From assembly GCA_001592805.2 (NCBI GenBank), contig CP051141.1, positions 1,922,001-1,986,000 of the forward strand: 64,000 nt of DNA, in the 5' to 3' direction. Below, one piece after another: positions 1-11,844 of the stretch (positions within the stretch are counted from its first letter, which is position 1; each line of letters begins with the position of its first letter). Under the pieces are notes generated by a model. That model made no database searches and had not been told where the DNA came from. It worked only from the letters and a program-made list of their open reading frames with translations. The position numbers and the translations under genes are program-made. Source of the DNA: Peltaster fructicola (taxonomy: Eukaryota; Ascomycota; Dothideomycetes).

Positions 1-80
1 TTTGAAACCTTCATGGCCTTCATGAAACACCGCCGACGAACCCTCGACTGACAGAAAGGTCGTTACAGACTCAACTCACC

Positions 81-3000
81 ATGTCGATCGATCAGCGTTC
101 GACAGCGAGATCCTATTCCTCCAAACACAGTTCGAGACCATCCATAGATGCGCCGCGACGACAGACACCACCTCAGACGGTCTTAACACCAGAAAATGCA
201 GAGCAAGAATTCGAGCCGTGCGCGGCAACCGGATCATTCCTCCTCTACGCGCAACGGAATACCATATTGGTCCTCCACCATGACACATTGGCGATTGAGC
301 GACGATTCGAGCTACACAGAGAAGATGTGAAGTGGATAACGGTCGATACTGTCAGCGAAAGAGGCTCGGGAAGGTTGGCGGTTAGCTACGATACGGGTAA
401 CACTGCGATTGTCTGGGATATCTTCAGTGGTGCAGAAGTGGCGCGCTTTTCAGCATACGACACTGTCAATGTTGCTTGCTTCATGCGCAATGGCAACATC
501 GCATTCGGCAATGTTCAGGGATCGATCATCTTGTTTGAGCCTGCCACATCGGAGCACATCTCAGCGCGCACTATCTTCGATCCTATCACAGCTCTGGCGC
601 CTGCAACAGATTGTAGGACGTTCGCTGTTGGGTAAGAACTGTGTTGCTTGAGTCGAGAGGAGTCGCTAACGTCAGGTAGTTATCTCAATGGCTCAATCTT
701 GGTCGCGACGATTCACCCGGCTTTCACAATCCAGCATACTCTGACGACATCAAGGACGCCTTCGAAAATCACAGGACTGGCTTGGCATGGATCGTCGTCA
801 AAATCGAAGACAGATATGCTTGCCACACAAACAGCAGATGGCGACCTGAGAGTATGGAGCGTGCCAAAGACGCCTGGCCCTGACCAACCGATGATCATCC
901 GCATTCTCAACCGGGGAGATATGCCCTCTCGAGGTCCGAACTGGTTTGCTTGGTCTAAGAACGGTCGCATTGTACAATACCTCGACAGGTAAGTCGACGA
1001 TTGTAGTCGTTGGTGGTCTGCTAACCGTACGCAGTGAGACCAGAGCTTGGGATGTGCGAACCAAAAAGGTCACCTTCGATGTTATCCCGACCATCGATGG
1101 AATCACGAGTATCGCAAACTACGGACCCACAGCGACTCTATTCACACTCGGTCGTGGTCACACTGTACAGCAATACGACATCAACCCAAATAACTCACCA
1201 ATGCAAGTGAACAATGTTCAGCATGTTCCTGCTAATACACCACCTACACCACCCACAAACCTGGAGGAACACAAGAACCCTTACTCGACTGACTTCGCAG
1301 GCATGGCTCCGATCATACCACTTACTGATAACGAGAGCAGCGCCGACGAAGGCGCAGCGATGTCTCCGCTGGAGAAGATCGCGCGCGAAATGGAGAGCTT
1401 GGATGCGCTGGAGTCTGAACGACGTGATAAGATCATGCCGCTCTCTCCCACCGTGTCGAGTCGAGCTTCATCGACCAGCTCACGGTCGAGTGGACGCGGC
1501 TTCCGCCAGCGCAAGTACCTGTACGATCGGCCTGAATCGTCCAGAGCGTCGACCACCTCGGGATATGAAGGCACTGAGTTCTCGTACGGCGTGACAGCAC
1601 CACCACGCAACCACGAAAACATGTCCATCAGATCGTCTGCCTCGGTTGCATCCTCGAAGTATCGCGGCTCCAGTCTGCGACATCAGATACTGCGAAGTCC
1701 TCAGGAAACAGAGGCGACTGCGAACATGGATTTGTTCCCGAATGTGCGCGCTCGTCTTAAAGAGGTCGACTTTCGCACACCACATTATGGCAACACGGCA
1801 CGCACTGCTGACATATTACGCAGAGAGATGATAAGCATCGTCTTTGGCTGGAATGACGATGTTCCTTCCCTCATCCGAGATGAAATCTCACGGCAACGAC
1901 CTGGCGCAGCAAGTGCAGTGCTACTGGCCAAGTGGGTGGGCGAGTCCAACTCGATGGCATCAATGGTGGGATCAGAGTCTATGACATCCTCAGACTGGAT
2001 GTTGTTGGCTTTGAGCTCGATCGAGGCCAACTCACAGAAGAAGGTGGGCGAAGCTTTCGTTCAACGCCTCCTCGAGAAGGGCGATATTCATCCTGCGGTC
2101 GCCATCCTCATCGGCATGGGTGAGTACAACGATGCGATTGAAGTGTACGTAGAGCAAGGCCTCTGGATGGAAGCATTGCTCCTGTGTGCGCTGTACTCGC
2201 CATCTGATTGGGGCCGTCTTTCATTTCTGCTGCGCAAATGGGGAGCTGTAGCGGTCACAGAAGGTTCACCTGAGCTCGCGGTCAGGATCTTCTCTTGCGC
2301 CAGTGTGGAGAGTACAGAGCCATGGACATCACCCAGAGCTCAGGACGCTGCATATGCATCTGCACAGCAGAAGCTCAGCGAGCCACTCAGCGCCGGTCCT
2401 CTGACCAGTCCACCTCTCTCACCTCCAGCACGATCGGCATCTGGTCGACTCAAGGCAAAGAATGCGTCGTTGAAGCTCATCACGACCTTCGGCGACAGAC
2501 TGGCACCTGTGGCAGCGGGTGATCCGACGCCGTTGGCGCATGGCGTAACACCCATCGCGCAGACAGCATTGTCTCCTGGAGGTGACTGGCAGCGGAGAGG
2601 TCCCAAGCGTGACAATTCTGAGATTCGCACAGCAACACCAGGTGGCTACAACCGTAGGAAACGCTTGCCGTCCAGGAGTGACATCGATCGAGCCAAAGCT
2701 GAGGCGGCAGAGATGGCAACGCCACTCACTGCTGCCAAAGACACCAGATATCGAGCACCGAGTGCATCAGCTAGCCGAAGTCGTCGTACCTCGTCTGTCA
2801 GCCGTCTGACGGAAGAGCCCGCGTCTGCCATCAGATCACGGCCAAATCTGCTCATTGCTGATGCGGATCAGTCTCGACTACCTTCGCCGTCTGAGGGTGC
2901 CTTCACACGCTTCCGAGAGAGCTCCCGTGCTAGAGGCGCCTCACGCAATCGCAACCCTGGTCAACTTGCTGTACAAGTCGTCGAGACGAAGTACGATTCT

Positions 3001-5013
3001 GAGACACTTTCGCCAAGTCAAGAGACCTCGACTTCAGATCGTGATATTGTGAGCCCGCTCCATACTTCGAAAGCCAAGGCTATCGACAGCTACATCAGCA
3101 GCGTCGAAGAAGCACGAGTAGCTGCACGACAGGAGCGAGCTGAGAGTCGACGCCGCCCTAGTCGCAGCCGCAATGAGAGCCGACCACGCACAGCGAGTAG
3201 GGCTCGAGACCAGTCTGAGTCTCGCAGACGCGAGCCACGGACGATCAAGGCTTCGAAGCGATCACCATCATCGCCCGTACCAATGTCTCCGGATGATTTT
3301 CCTCCCGCCGTAAGTGCTCCTCCAGCTACCGATGATGATGAGGACTTCTACAGGATAGCCTCTCCACTTGAGCCTAGCAAGGACACTCGCACCTTTGCAC
3401 AGAGACAGCGCCCATCAGACGAGGCAAAACTTGATGATCGAGGACGCCACGACAAGCGAGGAGCTGGGTCCGCAGCTCGATCGCCATCCACACCCCTAGC
3501 AGGCAGTCAAGAGCCGGACACCGAGAGCGAATCTAGAAGACTTCGTACTCGCGCAGCTAGCAATGTTGATCCACAGTCGAGACGAGGCGCCAGTCGATCA
3601 CGAGCAAGGTCTTCCAGTCGCAGACCAGGAGCTGAGAGCATAGATGACACTACAGAGCAAGACATGGTTGCACCACTCAAGCCAAGACCACGTACAAAAG
3701 AGCAAGCCGCAAGAGAGCTTGAAGAGCGCCGTCTTTCGCTTGCTCGACGACCTTCTGCACCAGCCATACCGTTGCCACCAGAGCTCACTCGACCGATCAT
3801 GACTCCTCGGTCGAACACAGAGCTTGGCAACAGTCCCACATCGTACATGCCGCCTATGTCACGCAGCGCGACTGTAGATCCCGATGCCATGGCCAGATAT
3901 GGCAAGATCACTGGTACATCGACATCGTCTACACCCATAGGTCTGCCGGCAACACCACGAGCGATGAGGCATCCGAAGTATATGACATCAAATCCAGAAA
4001 AGGACAACACACCTCCCGTGCCAGAGATCCCCGATCTTGCTAGCTTCTCAGGCAGCGCGCTCAGTCAAGCAACTGGGTCGATGTTGAGCACGATGTCGCC
4101 TTCACTTGTTTCGGACCACTCAGATAGTCTTGACACGCTCGGTCCATTGTTACCGTCAACAGTATACAAAGGACCACCGAGTCGATCTGCATCAGCGCCA
4201 CCAGAGAAGAGTATGGGTGGACTTCCATCGCACCCTGCCTACAAGCCTAGTCTGTCGTCTGCGCGAGGACCGAAAGGAGGACACATTCGCAAGATCTCAC
4301 CACCTGATGCGAGTGTCATCACCAGTCCCAATGCTATCACAAGCATTGACGAAGCTCTAACAGATGACCAGCAGATTGTCATCATACCCGAGCCTGAGGC
4401 TAGTGTGGTCATGCTACCGGAACTCCAGCATCTGGCAGGACCACCAGCACCACCGCCTCCACCAACAATGTTCACACAGGCTGTTGCCAACCACTCGGGA
4501 ATGATCAACATTGCTATAGACGGTAACGAATCTAACATCAGCTCCGACTTGTCAAGTCTTTCGCAAGCTCCATCGCAGTTCCCACAACCTATGGATCGAG
4601 CTATGACAACATCACCAACCTCACGACACGCACGGAGTAGCACCAACGAAAGTTTCACCTCACGCATGCGAGGTGTTGCTGACCGCATGCGTAGCTCGTC
4701 ACGGACTGGTCGAGTCAAGTCCCCAGTGCTTACTTCTCTCTCACCAGCTCCCTACGAGACTGTACTACCTCACGAAAGCATGGCCCGAACCAAGTCGCCG
4801 TATGAGCAAGCCATGGCGAGCCAGACCGATCATGGTGTCATACCGCCGCCTCCACCTGCTCCTGCACCACCTACAGCTGGGTATGAGCATGTTCTCAACG
4901 AGACCAGCATTCCTCCCAGACTCCAAAATGCGGCATATCGCACTCCCAAGGAGATTCGAGCCAACATGCCGCCAGATTATACACAGGCAGGTGCTCAGGG
5001 AGGCTTCCTATGA
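81..5013 (+). CDS. WD40-repeat / TPR-region scaffold protein with long disordered tail
   Basis: Three exons, 81-631, 680-988 and 1035-5013, give about 1612 residues. Both introns (48 and 46 nt) are GT-AG. In the first, acceptor TAG at 677-679 is needed, because using the CAG at 673-675 would leave an immediate in-frame stop. The N-terminal ~350 residues read as WD40-like beta-propeller repeats (for example TAIVWDIF, LRVWSV, TRAWDVRTKK). Around residues 620-700 there is a helical TPR-like stretch (EKGDIHPAVAILIGMGEY, then GLWMEALLLCALY) resembling the Gemin5-type TPR region of fungal WD proteins. The remaining ~900 residues are Ser/Arg/Pro-rich and disordered, with SR-like blocks and polyproline runs near the C-terminus. 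The likely role is a scaffold, perhaps in RNP or vesicle assembly; that is inference. No yeast orthologue is recognised. The ATG at 81 lies in a good context (CACCATG). Confidence 0.85.
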
Positions 5014-6228
5014 TCCTCGCACACATACAGAAACACATTTAGCACATCTACGGCACGTCCTGCACCCTGCATCTGCATTTTGTTTCATCTATATACATAC
5101 CCTTTTTCGGCATCATTTGTGGCCATCGTTTTTTCACGAAGAGCATGACTGCCTCACGGCATACTGCAGTACAACACGCTGCACAGATCACCATTCAGTC
5201 CATAGTCCGCATATGCACACACATATTTCGGATCATTTGTACATAGACTCATGCGCTCCGTGGCATTGTGAACACAAGAGTTGCGGAGTACAAGGCCCTT
5301 GCACCAATGCCCCCTGATCAACGGTCGGCTCAGCCGTGAAGTAGCAGGGTAACGTTCATGTTGTGCAACACCCTGTTATGTGATCATCTCAATTATATCT
5401 ACCCAACTTCCGACCAGGATTGCCCTTGAGTATGCATGCACGTTGCTATGTGCGAACTGATAGCATTGTAGCTCGCTAGACATGGTCTGAAGCAGTACCA
5501 GCAGCGTGGAAGCTCTGAACACTGTCCAAACTCAACACTAGGTACATGACTCTTGCATATTGTCGCGGCAGTTCTATCAAGCCACACAATCAGGAAGATA
5601 GATGACGAGATGACGGTTCGCAGGATACGGTTGAGGAGCGTTCGTTTGAGCATCGGATAGCTTTCGTTGTTGTGATCGTGCTCATCGCTGTTGTGTTCGT
5701 TCGTCCAAGAAGCTGAGCTTCCGGCATGTGAACTCAGTTTGATGTACGGAAACCGAGGATCGCCGTCTTACGAAAGCGCCACCAGATCCTAAAGATGCCT
5801 CCAGAGCACGACATTTCTGCGCAGGATTTCCGTAGCCAGATATGCGGCGCAGTCTGGTTAGAAAGGTTGTAGGAGTAGTCTCATGTCTCAGATCAAAGTC
5901 TGATTGCGAGCGATCCGTCGGGATTTGTCTTCCGTTATACCTACTGTCGAACCGGTACAGAGAGTTTCGGTGGTGCATCTACGCCACAAGCGTGATGGTT
6001 GTGTCCTTCAGGTAGCTGTAAAGAGCAGTCCTGCATGATCGTGCGAAGGTTCAGGCGCTCAAGCGGTGAGGCCCAGTTGTGTGCAGAGATCTGCTGTAGA
6101 GATGAGGCTCATCTTGCTCGCAACGGCTCTCGCCGCTCCCACCTCGGTCCGCTAGCCTCGTTCAGACCCCACATGTGATCGCACATGTGCTCTGTAGCTG
6201 TGCCTATGACATACGCGCATCGACTTCA
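5014..6228. other. Intergenic region between WD40 gene and UPF3
   Basis: About 1.2 kb without a convincing gene. It should hold the 3' UTR of the WD40 protein and the promoter and 5' UTR of UPF3. Short open frames on both strands show no recognisable motif. The frame leading into UPF3 is open upstream of its ATG but has only a GTG there, so 6229 is the first usable start. Confidence 0.6.
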
Positions 6229-7727
6229 ATGCCGCCCAAAGCTGCTGCTAGTAGAGCTGAACGAGCTGGCGGCGTGCTCGCAGTCAGCGCAGCGGCACGT
6301 GCAGCATCAGTGAAGCAGCCAGCTTCTCGATTAAAGCTCGAAATTCGACGACTTCCGCCTGGCTTGACGCTCATAGAGTTCGAAGAGACACTCGGCGAAG
6401 AGTGGAAGCTGGGAAGGGGCAAAGTAGATTGGCGAGAGTATCGTCAGGGCAAGATCAAATCTCCAGGGAAGCTTCCCGAACAGAGTAGATGCTACGTTCA
6501 CATTGTCAACGAAGCTCTGGTCAAGGAGTTCGAGCAGCGATTCCTAGCTGTGGTCTTCCATGACAAGGCCGGCACGCATAAGAACCCAGAGCTCAAGTTC
6601 CTACCTCCTACACTTGGTCATGCACCAAACCAACGAGTTCCGCTACTCACCAAACCCCGACACGACAACAGACAAGGCACGATAGACCAGGATCCTGAGT
6701 TTATCGCGTTTCTGGAGGCCGAAACCCAACCTATTGTCAAACCTGCTGCTCTGAACTCTACAAACTTCGACCGGGACGAGCCTAAAGCCGAGGTCAGGAG
6801 CACACCTCTCATCGACGACCTGCGTGAAAAGAAAGCGAACAAAGCAAAGGCTGCAGCGAGCAAAGCAGAGAAGAAAGGACACAAGCGAGGTGAGAGTAAA
6901 GATGCTGCGCCTCCAGGAAAGGTTACTGGCAAAGGCAAGGAGAAGGTTGATGCGAAGAAGATAGAGGGAGCAGCCAAGGATGCTGCGAAGGCACCGAACA
7001 AGCAAGCCGCTGCCAAGTCGGCCGCATCACAGGCATCGACGGCGCAGGCATCCGCAGCATCGCCAGCGAAGAAGAAGCGAGAAAGCCGCAGCCGTCACCG
7101 AAATCTGCTACTTCCTCAGCATCGACGAGTACGCCGTCCAGTCCTGCTCCACAGAGGGCAACACCGGCGCAAAGACCCAGGAGAGACGCCGAGGGTATCA
7201 AGAAGATGCTTCAGAAAGACCTTGGTATCAAGCCGAAGGATGGTGCACCTTCCTCGAACTCGGCACGATCGAAGGCAAGCGCTCCGTCGACAACACAAGC
7301 CACTGCTTCCACAGCACCCACGACAACTCGAGCTGCAGCAAAGACACCGATCGTAGCAACCACGGAAACGGTGCAACCAACACCACCTCCGCTGAAAGCA
7401 TTCCTGAAACATGCCAACCCTTCTCAAGGGATGACTGAGGACTTGATCCAGCAAACCTTGTCACAATACGGTGATGTGACGAAAGTAAGCATTGATCCGC
7501 GGAAAGGTACTGCTGTCGCTGTGTTTGGCTCGCAAGAAGGTCTGCAGAAGGCTATTGGGGCGAAGAAGGTCACTGTTGCCAGTGGTGCTGTCGAAATACT
7601 GGAGTTCAAGGACCGAGGTGGTGGTGCTGGTGGCAATGCGAGTCGCGGAGCTCCTAGTAGGGGACGGGTTAATCGTCGAGGAGGTGCATCAACAGCACCA
7701 GCTACGACACCAGGAGCTCCAGCATGA
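6229..7727 (+). CDS. UPF3: UPF3-like nonsense-mediated mRNA decay factor (one apparent frameshift)
   Basis: The N-terminal domain matches the Smg4/UPF3 RNP-like fold: KLEIRRLPPGLTLIEFEETL, then WREYRQGKIK and CYVHIVNEALVKEFEQRF, and ending DPEFIAFLEAETQPI. UPF3 bridges UPF2 and spliced or terminating mRNPs in nonsense-mediated decay and shuttles between nucleus and cytoplasm. A Lys/Ala-rich linker follows, then a conserved MLQKDLGI motif and a C-terminal RRM-like segment (LKAFLKHANPSQGMTEDLIQ). The two halves lie in different frames, changing at about 7069-7085. Reading KKKREKPQPSP across the join would need one more A in the run before CCGCAG. A 41-nt GT-AG intron (7017-7057) would also restore frame but has poor signals and no branch site. 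Start chosen at 6229 (MPPKAAASRAER). Expected length about 499 residues. Confidence 0.85.
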
Positions 7728-7981
7728 GCTTACACGAAGACGCTGTTGTGTGTTCAGCAGGCTAGCTGGCGACATGGCCTGCTGCATCATAATCCCTAGA
7801 AAATGTCACAACCAACAGCTCTATCTTGAGCATACTCTGCTCAAACGTGCAAAGTTGTGTGTGAAGTTGCTGGCGGAACCTGTCAGGCATATGTCCAGAC
7901 GCCGATGACCCCACCTGACTCAGGTTTATTACCAGGGTACTCTTCCTATGCGAGACCATCACATGCATGTCGTCCATCAGC

Positions 7982-8911
7982 ATGTCACAATCAAAAGCGT
8001 ACGTCCTCGACGATGGCTACATCTGTGTCGTTGCTCACAGCTGATGTATAGTCACAATGCAGACCTACAGGGCTGCCTGCCATCCGAGCATGTCTCTTCG
8101 ACATGGACGGTCTCCTGATCGACAGCGAGGACTTCTACACACTCTGCACCAATATTGTCCTCGCTGAATATGGCCGCCCGAATATACCATGGAACATCAA
8201 GGCGCAGCTCCAGGGTAGACCGGGACCACAAGCAGGCCAGATCTTCCACGAATGGGCACAATTGCCAATCTCGCGAGAGGAGTTCATGAGCAAGATACAG
8301 GTGCTGCAGAAAGAGCACTTCCCGAAGACGAAGCCTCTCCTGGCGTACCTGAGCTTCTCAATACTCTCAGTCTAAAGACGGACATTGAGATGGCGCTGGC
8401 GACCAGCTCGCATGAGGCGAACTTCAAGCTCAAGACAGACCATCAGCAAGAGTTGTTTACAGTGTTCACACCCGAACATCGTGTGCTTGGAGATGACAAA
8501 CGGATCGCACCAGGACGAGGCAAGCCTGCGCCAGACATCTACCTACTTGCACTCGAGACGATCAATGCACGACTGAGGCAGGAGAAACGGAAGGAGATCT
8601 TGCCAGAAGAATGCCTAGTGTTCGAGGACAGTGTACCAGGCGTGGAAGCAGGTCGAAGAGCTGGGATGCAAGCCGTTTGGTGTCCACATGAGGGACTACT
8701 GAAGGAGTATGCAGGCCGCGAGGAAACAGTGCTCGCAGGTTTGATGGGTGAGCACAAGGAGAACGAGGAGAAGAATGAAGAGATTGGGACAGTGAAGCAT
8801 GATGGAAAAGGTAGGAAGAAGGGCGCTCCAGGTGAGGTTGGAGACGGTTGGGGAGTGCTTCTCAAGACACTGGTGGACTTCCCATACGAGCGATATGGCA
8901 TCAAAGTGTGA
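7982..8911 (+). CDS. HAD-superfamily phosphatase, DOG/pseudouridine-phosphatase-like (one apparent frameshift)
   Basis: The first exon is only 17 nt (7982-7998, MSQSKA) and is joined over a 64-nt GTACGT...CAG intron (7999-8062) to give MSQSKAPTGLPAIRACLFDMDGLL-type N-terminus. HAD motif I is FDMDGLLIDSED with the nucleophile Asp; motif II is ALATSS; motif III/IV is GKPAPDIYLLAL followed by CLVFEDSVPGVEAGRRAGM. These fit small-molecule phosphatases of the HAD family; the substrate cannot be told from sequence. The reading frame changes at about 8337-8341. The conserved PLPGVPELLNTL segment requires one extra C in CTCCTGG. A 26-nt GT-AG alternative is too short and would delete conserved sequence. 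The lid or cap is all helical. The C-terminal ~60 residues are Glu/Lys-rich. Confidence 0.8.
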
Positions 8912-9678
8912 GTCGAGCTTACGTTGACTGCTGTGATCTCTCGCTGACCAGGTCGCTCAGACAAGACAGCAATCGTTTGTAGCTGCTAAGTGATAGCTCG
9001 AATTGAGCTAGCTTTTCGTCGGTGCATGAGCAGCAAGCATAGCCCTTCACGACATCTATCAACTCAGACTTGTTCAAACTCTTTCGTCCATGGTTGCCGT
9101 AGTGATCTTTCGAGTCTCCGAGACGTAGCCATGCCCGCGTCCTCCGATGAGAGACGGCTCGTTCAGGCCGTGACTTCAGCTTCGTGCTATCGGGTGGTTG
9201 AAAGCATAGCTTCATGCTTAGATCTCGCACATGGACTAGACCGTAATGCTTGTGCAGTACTCGCCACTATCAAACTCGTGTCGATGTGCGTGGCTTGATT
9301 GGGCTTGCGACTGCTATTCCAATGGCCAATCAGCGACTGCATGCCAGCACGCTACACATCTAGTAGCTGAGAGGCACTCTCCGACTGTCAATCACTTACC
9401 ATGGACCTGTCACAAAAACAATGGTTCGTGCCGCCATGCGAGTATATTGCCGTGCTGGGTAGGAAACGTTGAGGGGCAGCGGTTCATTCATCGTTGCCAT
9501 GGTGGGGTTCGAAGAGATATGTACAGTGTATATCATTCAGCTGGGCGCTGCTCAAAACATTACCTACTTCATCGCAAGGCTGAGCTGTGGCTTGCGTCGA
9601 CGGCTATACCGTGTTCAAGAGCATCCACTGTAGACAAACACTCTGCCTGCAGTCCGCCGTTACGACCACGACTACAAA
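8912..9678. other. Intergenic region
   Basis: About 770 bp between the HAD gene and the small 9679 frame. No convincing coding frame, RNA gene or repeat was seen. A CCAAT-like box lies near 9321. Confidence 0.5.
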
Positions 9679-10125
9679 ATGAACACCACATCCCTCCTGC
9701 TCAACGGCCACACAGCCATCGAGATCGAAACAATGATCCCAAAGACCAGATCTTCAATCACAGCCTTGAGCATGCCACAACGTCCAGCGCTCCTATCGAG
9801 GACGTCGACCTCGCCACAACGACCCAGCTTCTTGTCGAGGACATCGAGCTCGTCCTCAACACGTTCCAGACCACCATCAAGAGACTCACCAGGCTGGTAT
9901 CTCAATGAAGACACAACTCCAACACTCGAGGACTTCGCACTGCGGACGAAGACAATTGCTGGTCGAATCAACCATTGGCAAGGCGTATCGGGCAAGAATG
10001 TGGTGATGGGACTGATGAGGCCTACACCCATGATGCTGTTCGTCTTCCATCCAATCGCCCTGGTGTTGTGGCTTTTGTCATTCTTGATGTGGCTGAGCCT
10101 TTCAAGCATGAGCCATGTCGTCTGA
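9679..10125 (+). CDS. Small predicted membrane protein, hypothetical
   Basis: A single-exon frame of 148 codons starting in a good context (CAAAATG). The N-terminal half is Ser/Arg/Thr-rich with an internal duplication (QRPALLSRTS and QRPSFLSRTS). A more ordered stretch follows (GWYLNEDTTPTLEDFALRTK), then a hydrophobic C-terminal hairpin (MMLFVFHPIALVLWLLSFLM) that could be one or two membrane spans. It ends 121 bp before the convergent 3' end of XAP5. A long frame on the opposite strand overlaps it and I treat that as a shadow. No family is recognised. The composed middle region and start context favour a real gene, but a chance frame cannot be excluded. Confidence 0.45.
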   Translation: MNTTSLLLNGHTAIEIETMIPKTRSSITALSMPQRPALLSRTSTSPQRPSFLSRTSSSSSTRSRPPSRDSPGWYLNEDTTPTLEDFALRTKTIAGRINHWQGVSGKNVVMGLMRPTPMMLFVFHPIALVLWLLSFLMWLSLSSMSHVV

Positions 10126-10246
10126 AAGCAACCGTAGGAATGAGACGCACTTTCCTCTACGGAAAACGAGGTCAGACTTGTGGACTGGTCACCACAAAGA
10201 GAACTTCCGACTTCAATCCTCGCAGCCTGGAGGAGCATTCACTCCA

Positions 10247-11390
10247 TCATCGCGAGAAGAACATCTGGTTGCCATCTCGATCTTTGCGTCCACCTTTGGA
10301 GTAATCTCTCTGGACATCGAAGTCTTCCCACACACTGGCTGGGTAGATGTGCTTATTCTTCTCGTACCATCTTCGATCCACGACCCGAGTCAGAGTAGGC
10401 TCATCAGTAAAGCCTTCCAGGTCCTGATCGGGATATTGTGGAAGTGAAGGGACAACCGGCCCAGAAGCTGTCGTGAGTGCAGGTGTATCTGTGCTCTCGA
10501 GCTTGCTTGGAGTCGCTGTCGTTGGCTCGGCTGACAACGGGAACAATGGTCCATGATACCCATTCGTATTGTTTAGTATCAAATAATGGAAATCGAAATG
10601 CTGTAATGTTCATCAGCCATCATAATGTTTTCTGCCTGGGAGAACTTACCGGTGGTAGAATCAGGTCCTGCCTGACGAGCATGAGATCATCAACACTGAT
10701 CCGCGCCCAGTCTTTCCTCGCTGCGTTCGTCTTGCCAAGCTCTGCGCCCACCTTGCGCGCCCGCTCGAGGAACAGCCATATCTGGTCTCCTTTCTTCATG
10801 CGCACTTTGCCACCAGCAGTATCCTTGCCATCGAAGAACACGAATGGTAGTAGGAACTCAGTAGCACGAACCAGCTCTTGTCGCTGAAGGTACTCCTTCT
10901 TGAGTGCTTCCTTCATTTGCGTCTCGCGAGCTAAAGCTGACTTGGAATGTGACTTGGGCGCGATCCTCACGCCAGAGCTAGGCTTCATCTTCCTCTTGAC
11001 CGCCATGCCGCTGTCATCTTCGGTTGCTGTGACGTTCTCTGTAGATGCAGGCGTAGTGGCCTTGGATTCCGTCGTGGCTTCATCTTCATCGTCACCGAAA
11101 GACAGACCTCCAGTCTTTGTAACCTTCTTTTTCTTCTTGAAGCTAGCAATCTTCACACCAGGCTCACTGTACTTGGTCAATTAGTAGCCATCCCGTCGAT
11201 CATATCGTCCCACTTACAGTGCTCCATCTGATGAACTGTGTTCGAAGGCATCGGCCCTGCGCTTGCGAAAGTCGGATAAGTGTACAAGACCGAGAGTCTG
11301 CTCCTTAAGCTGATCCTCAGCAGATTGTGCCTGTGACGTGAAGCGCGAGTTCGGTGTCGAGCCACCTGATGGCGATTGTGTTGCAGACAT
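10247..11390 (-). CDS. XAP5 (FAM50-type) nuclear protein
   Basis: Three exons on the minus strand: 11390-11218, 11166-10650 and 10600-10247, 347 residues. The introns are 51 and 49 nt with GTAAGT/GTAAG donors and CAG acceptors. The N-terminus carries the conserved QLKEQTLGLVHLSDFRKRRA block of XAP5 proteins. The middle has lysine runs (ASFKKKKKVTK) and EFLLPFVFFDG. The C-terminus has KGDQIWLFLERARK and DLMLVRQDLILP, then HFDFHYLILNNTNG and GPLF, all typical of the XAP5 domain. In plants and animals XAP5/FAM50 proteins are nuclear and linked to chromatin and splicing; the role in fungi is inferred. An ATG 48 nt upstream in frame is possible, but MSATQSPSGG fits the family start better. It is head to head with IML2. 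Confidence 0.9.
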
Positions 11391-11844
11391 CGATTGTGAC
11401 GAATACTGTTGTGATGTGCAGAGGTTATTCGTGTGCACGCTTGTCGAGTAGCGACGTCACAAGGAATTTAATTGCTGACTAACGCAGCAATTCACCTCAA
11501 ATTCGCGTCGCAGCTCTTCGTTGTCACGCTATCGTTATGCGAGGATCTAATCTGTTGCCGTCTCATGCGGCATCCATATACTCGCCGACCAATCACCATC
11601 CTACGGCGTGATCTTGCCCATCATAGATATCAGCTACACCGACCAGTCGAAGCTCAGAAGATAGTTCCAGCTCATTGCGCTCCTTTCCTTGTCCTCCGGT
11701 CACAGTGGAATCCTTCTGGCGTGTTGTGGCGCAGTAGGGCAGACTTGATATCATTCACTTGACCGTGCTGATCAGGTGGGTATCATCGACGCATCATCTA
11801 TCTGGTGACACTCTTCTTTTCTTCTCCTTGTCGTTTCCTTGTCT
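11391..11844. promoter_or_regulatory. Divergent promoter region, XAP5 / IML2
   Basis: A 454-bp spacer between two divergent start codons. It includes a CCAAT box near 11588 (ACCAATCACC). No coding frame of note. A shared bidirectional promoter is inferred from layout only. Confidence 0.5.

Noticed and set aside
4673-5317. Plus-strand frame overlapping the end of the WD40 gene
   Set aside because: It is a shifted-frame shadow of the coding end and runs into the 3' UTR with His/Cys-rich noise.
8345-8370. A 26-nt GT-AG intron to explain the HAD frame change
   Set aside because: Too short to splice, and it would remove the conserved PGVPELLNTL segment.
9672-10238. Minus-strand frame of 188 codons opposite the small 9679 gene
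   Set aside because: It mirrors the Ser/Arg-rich frame on the plus strand, has no motif, and runs into the 3' region of XAP5.
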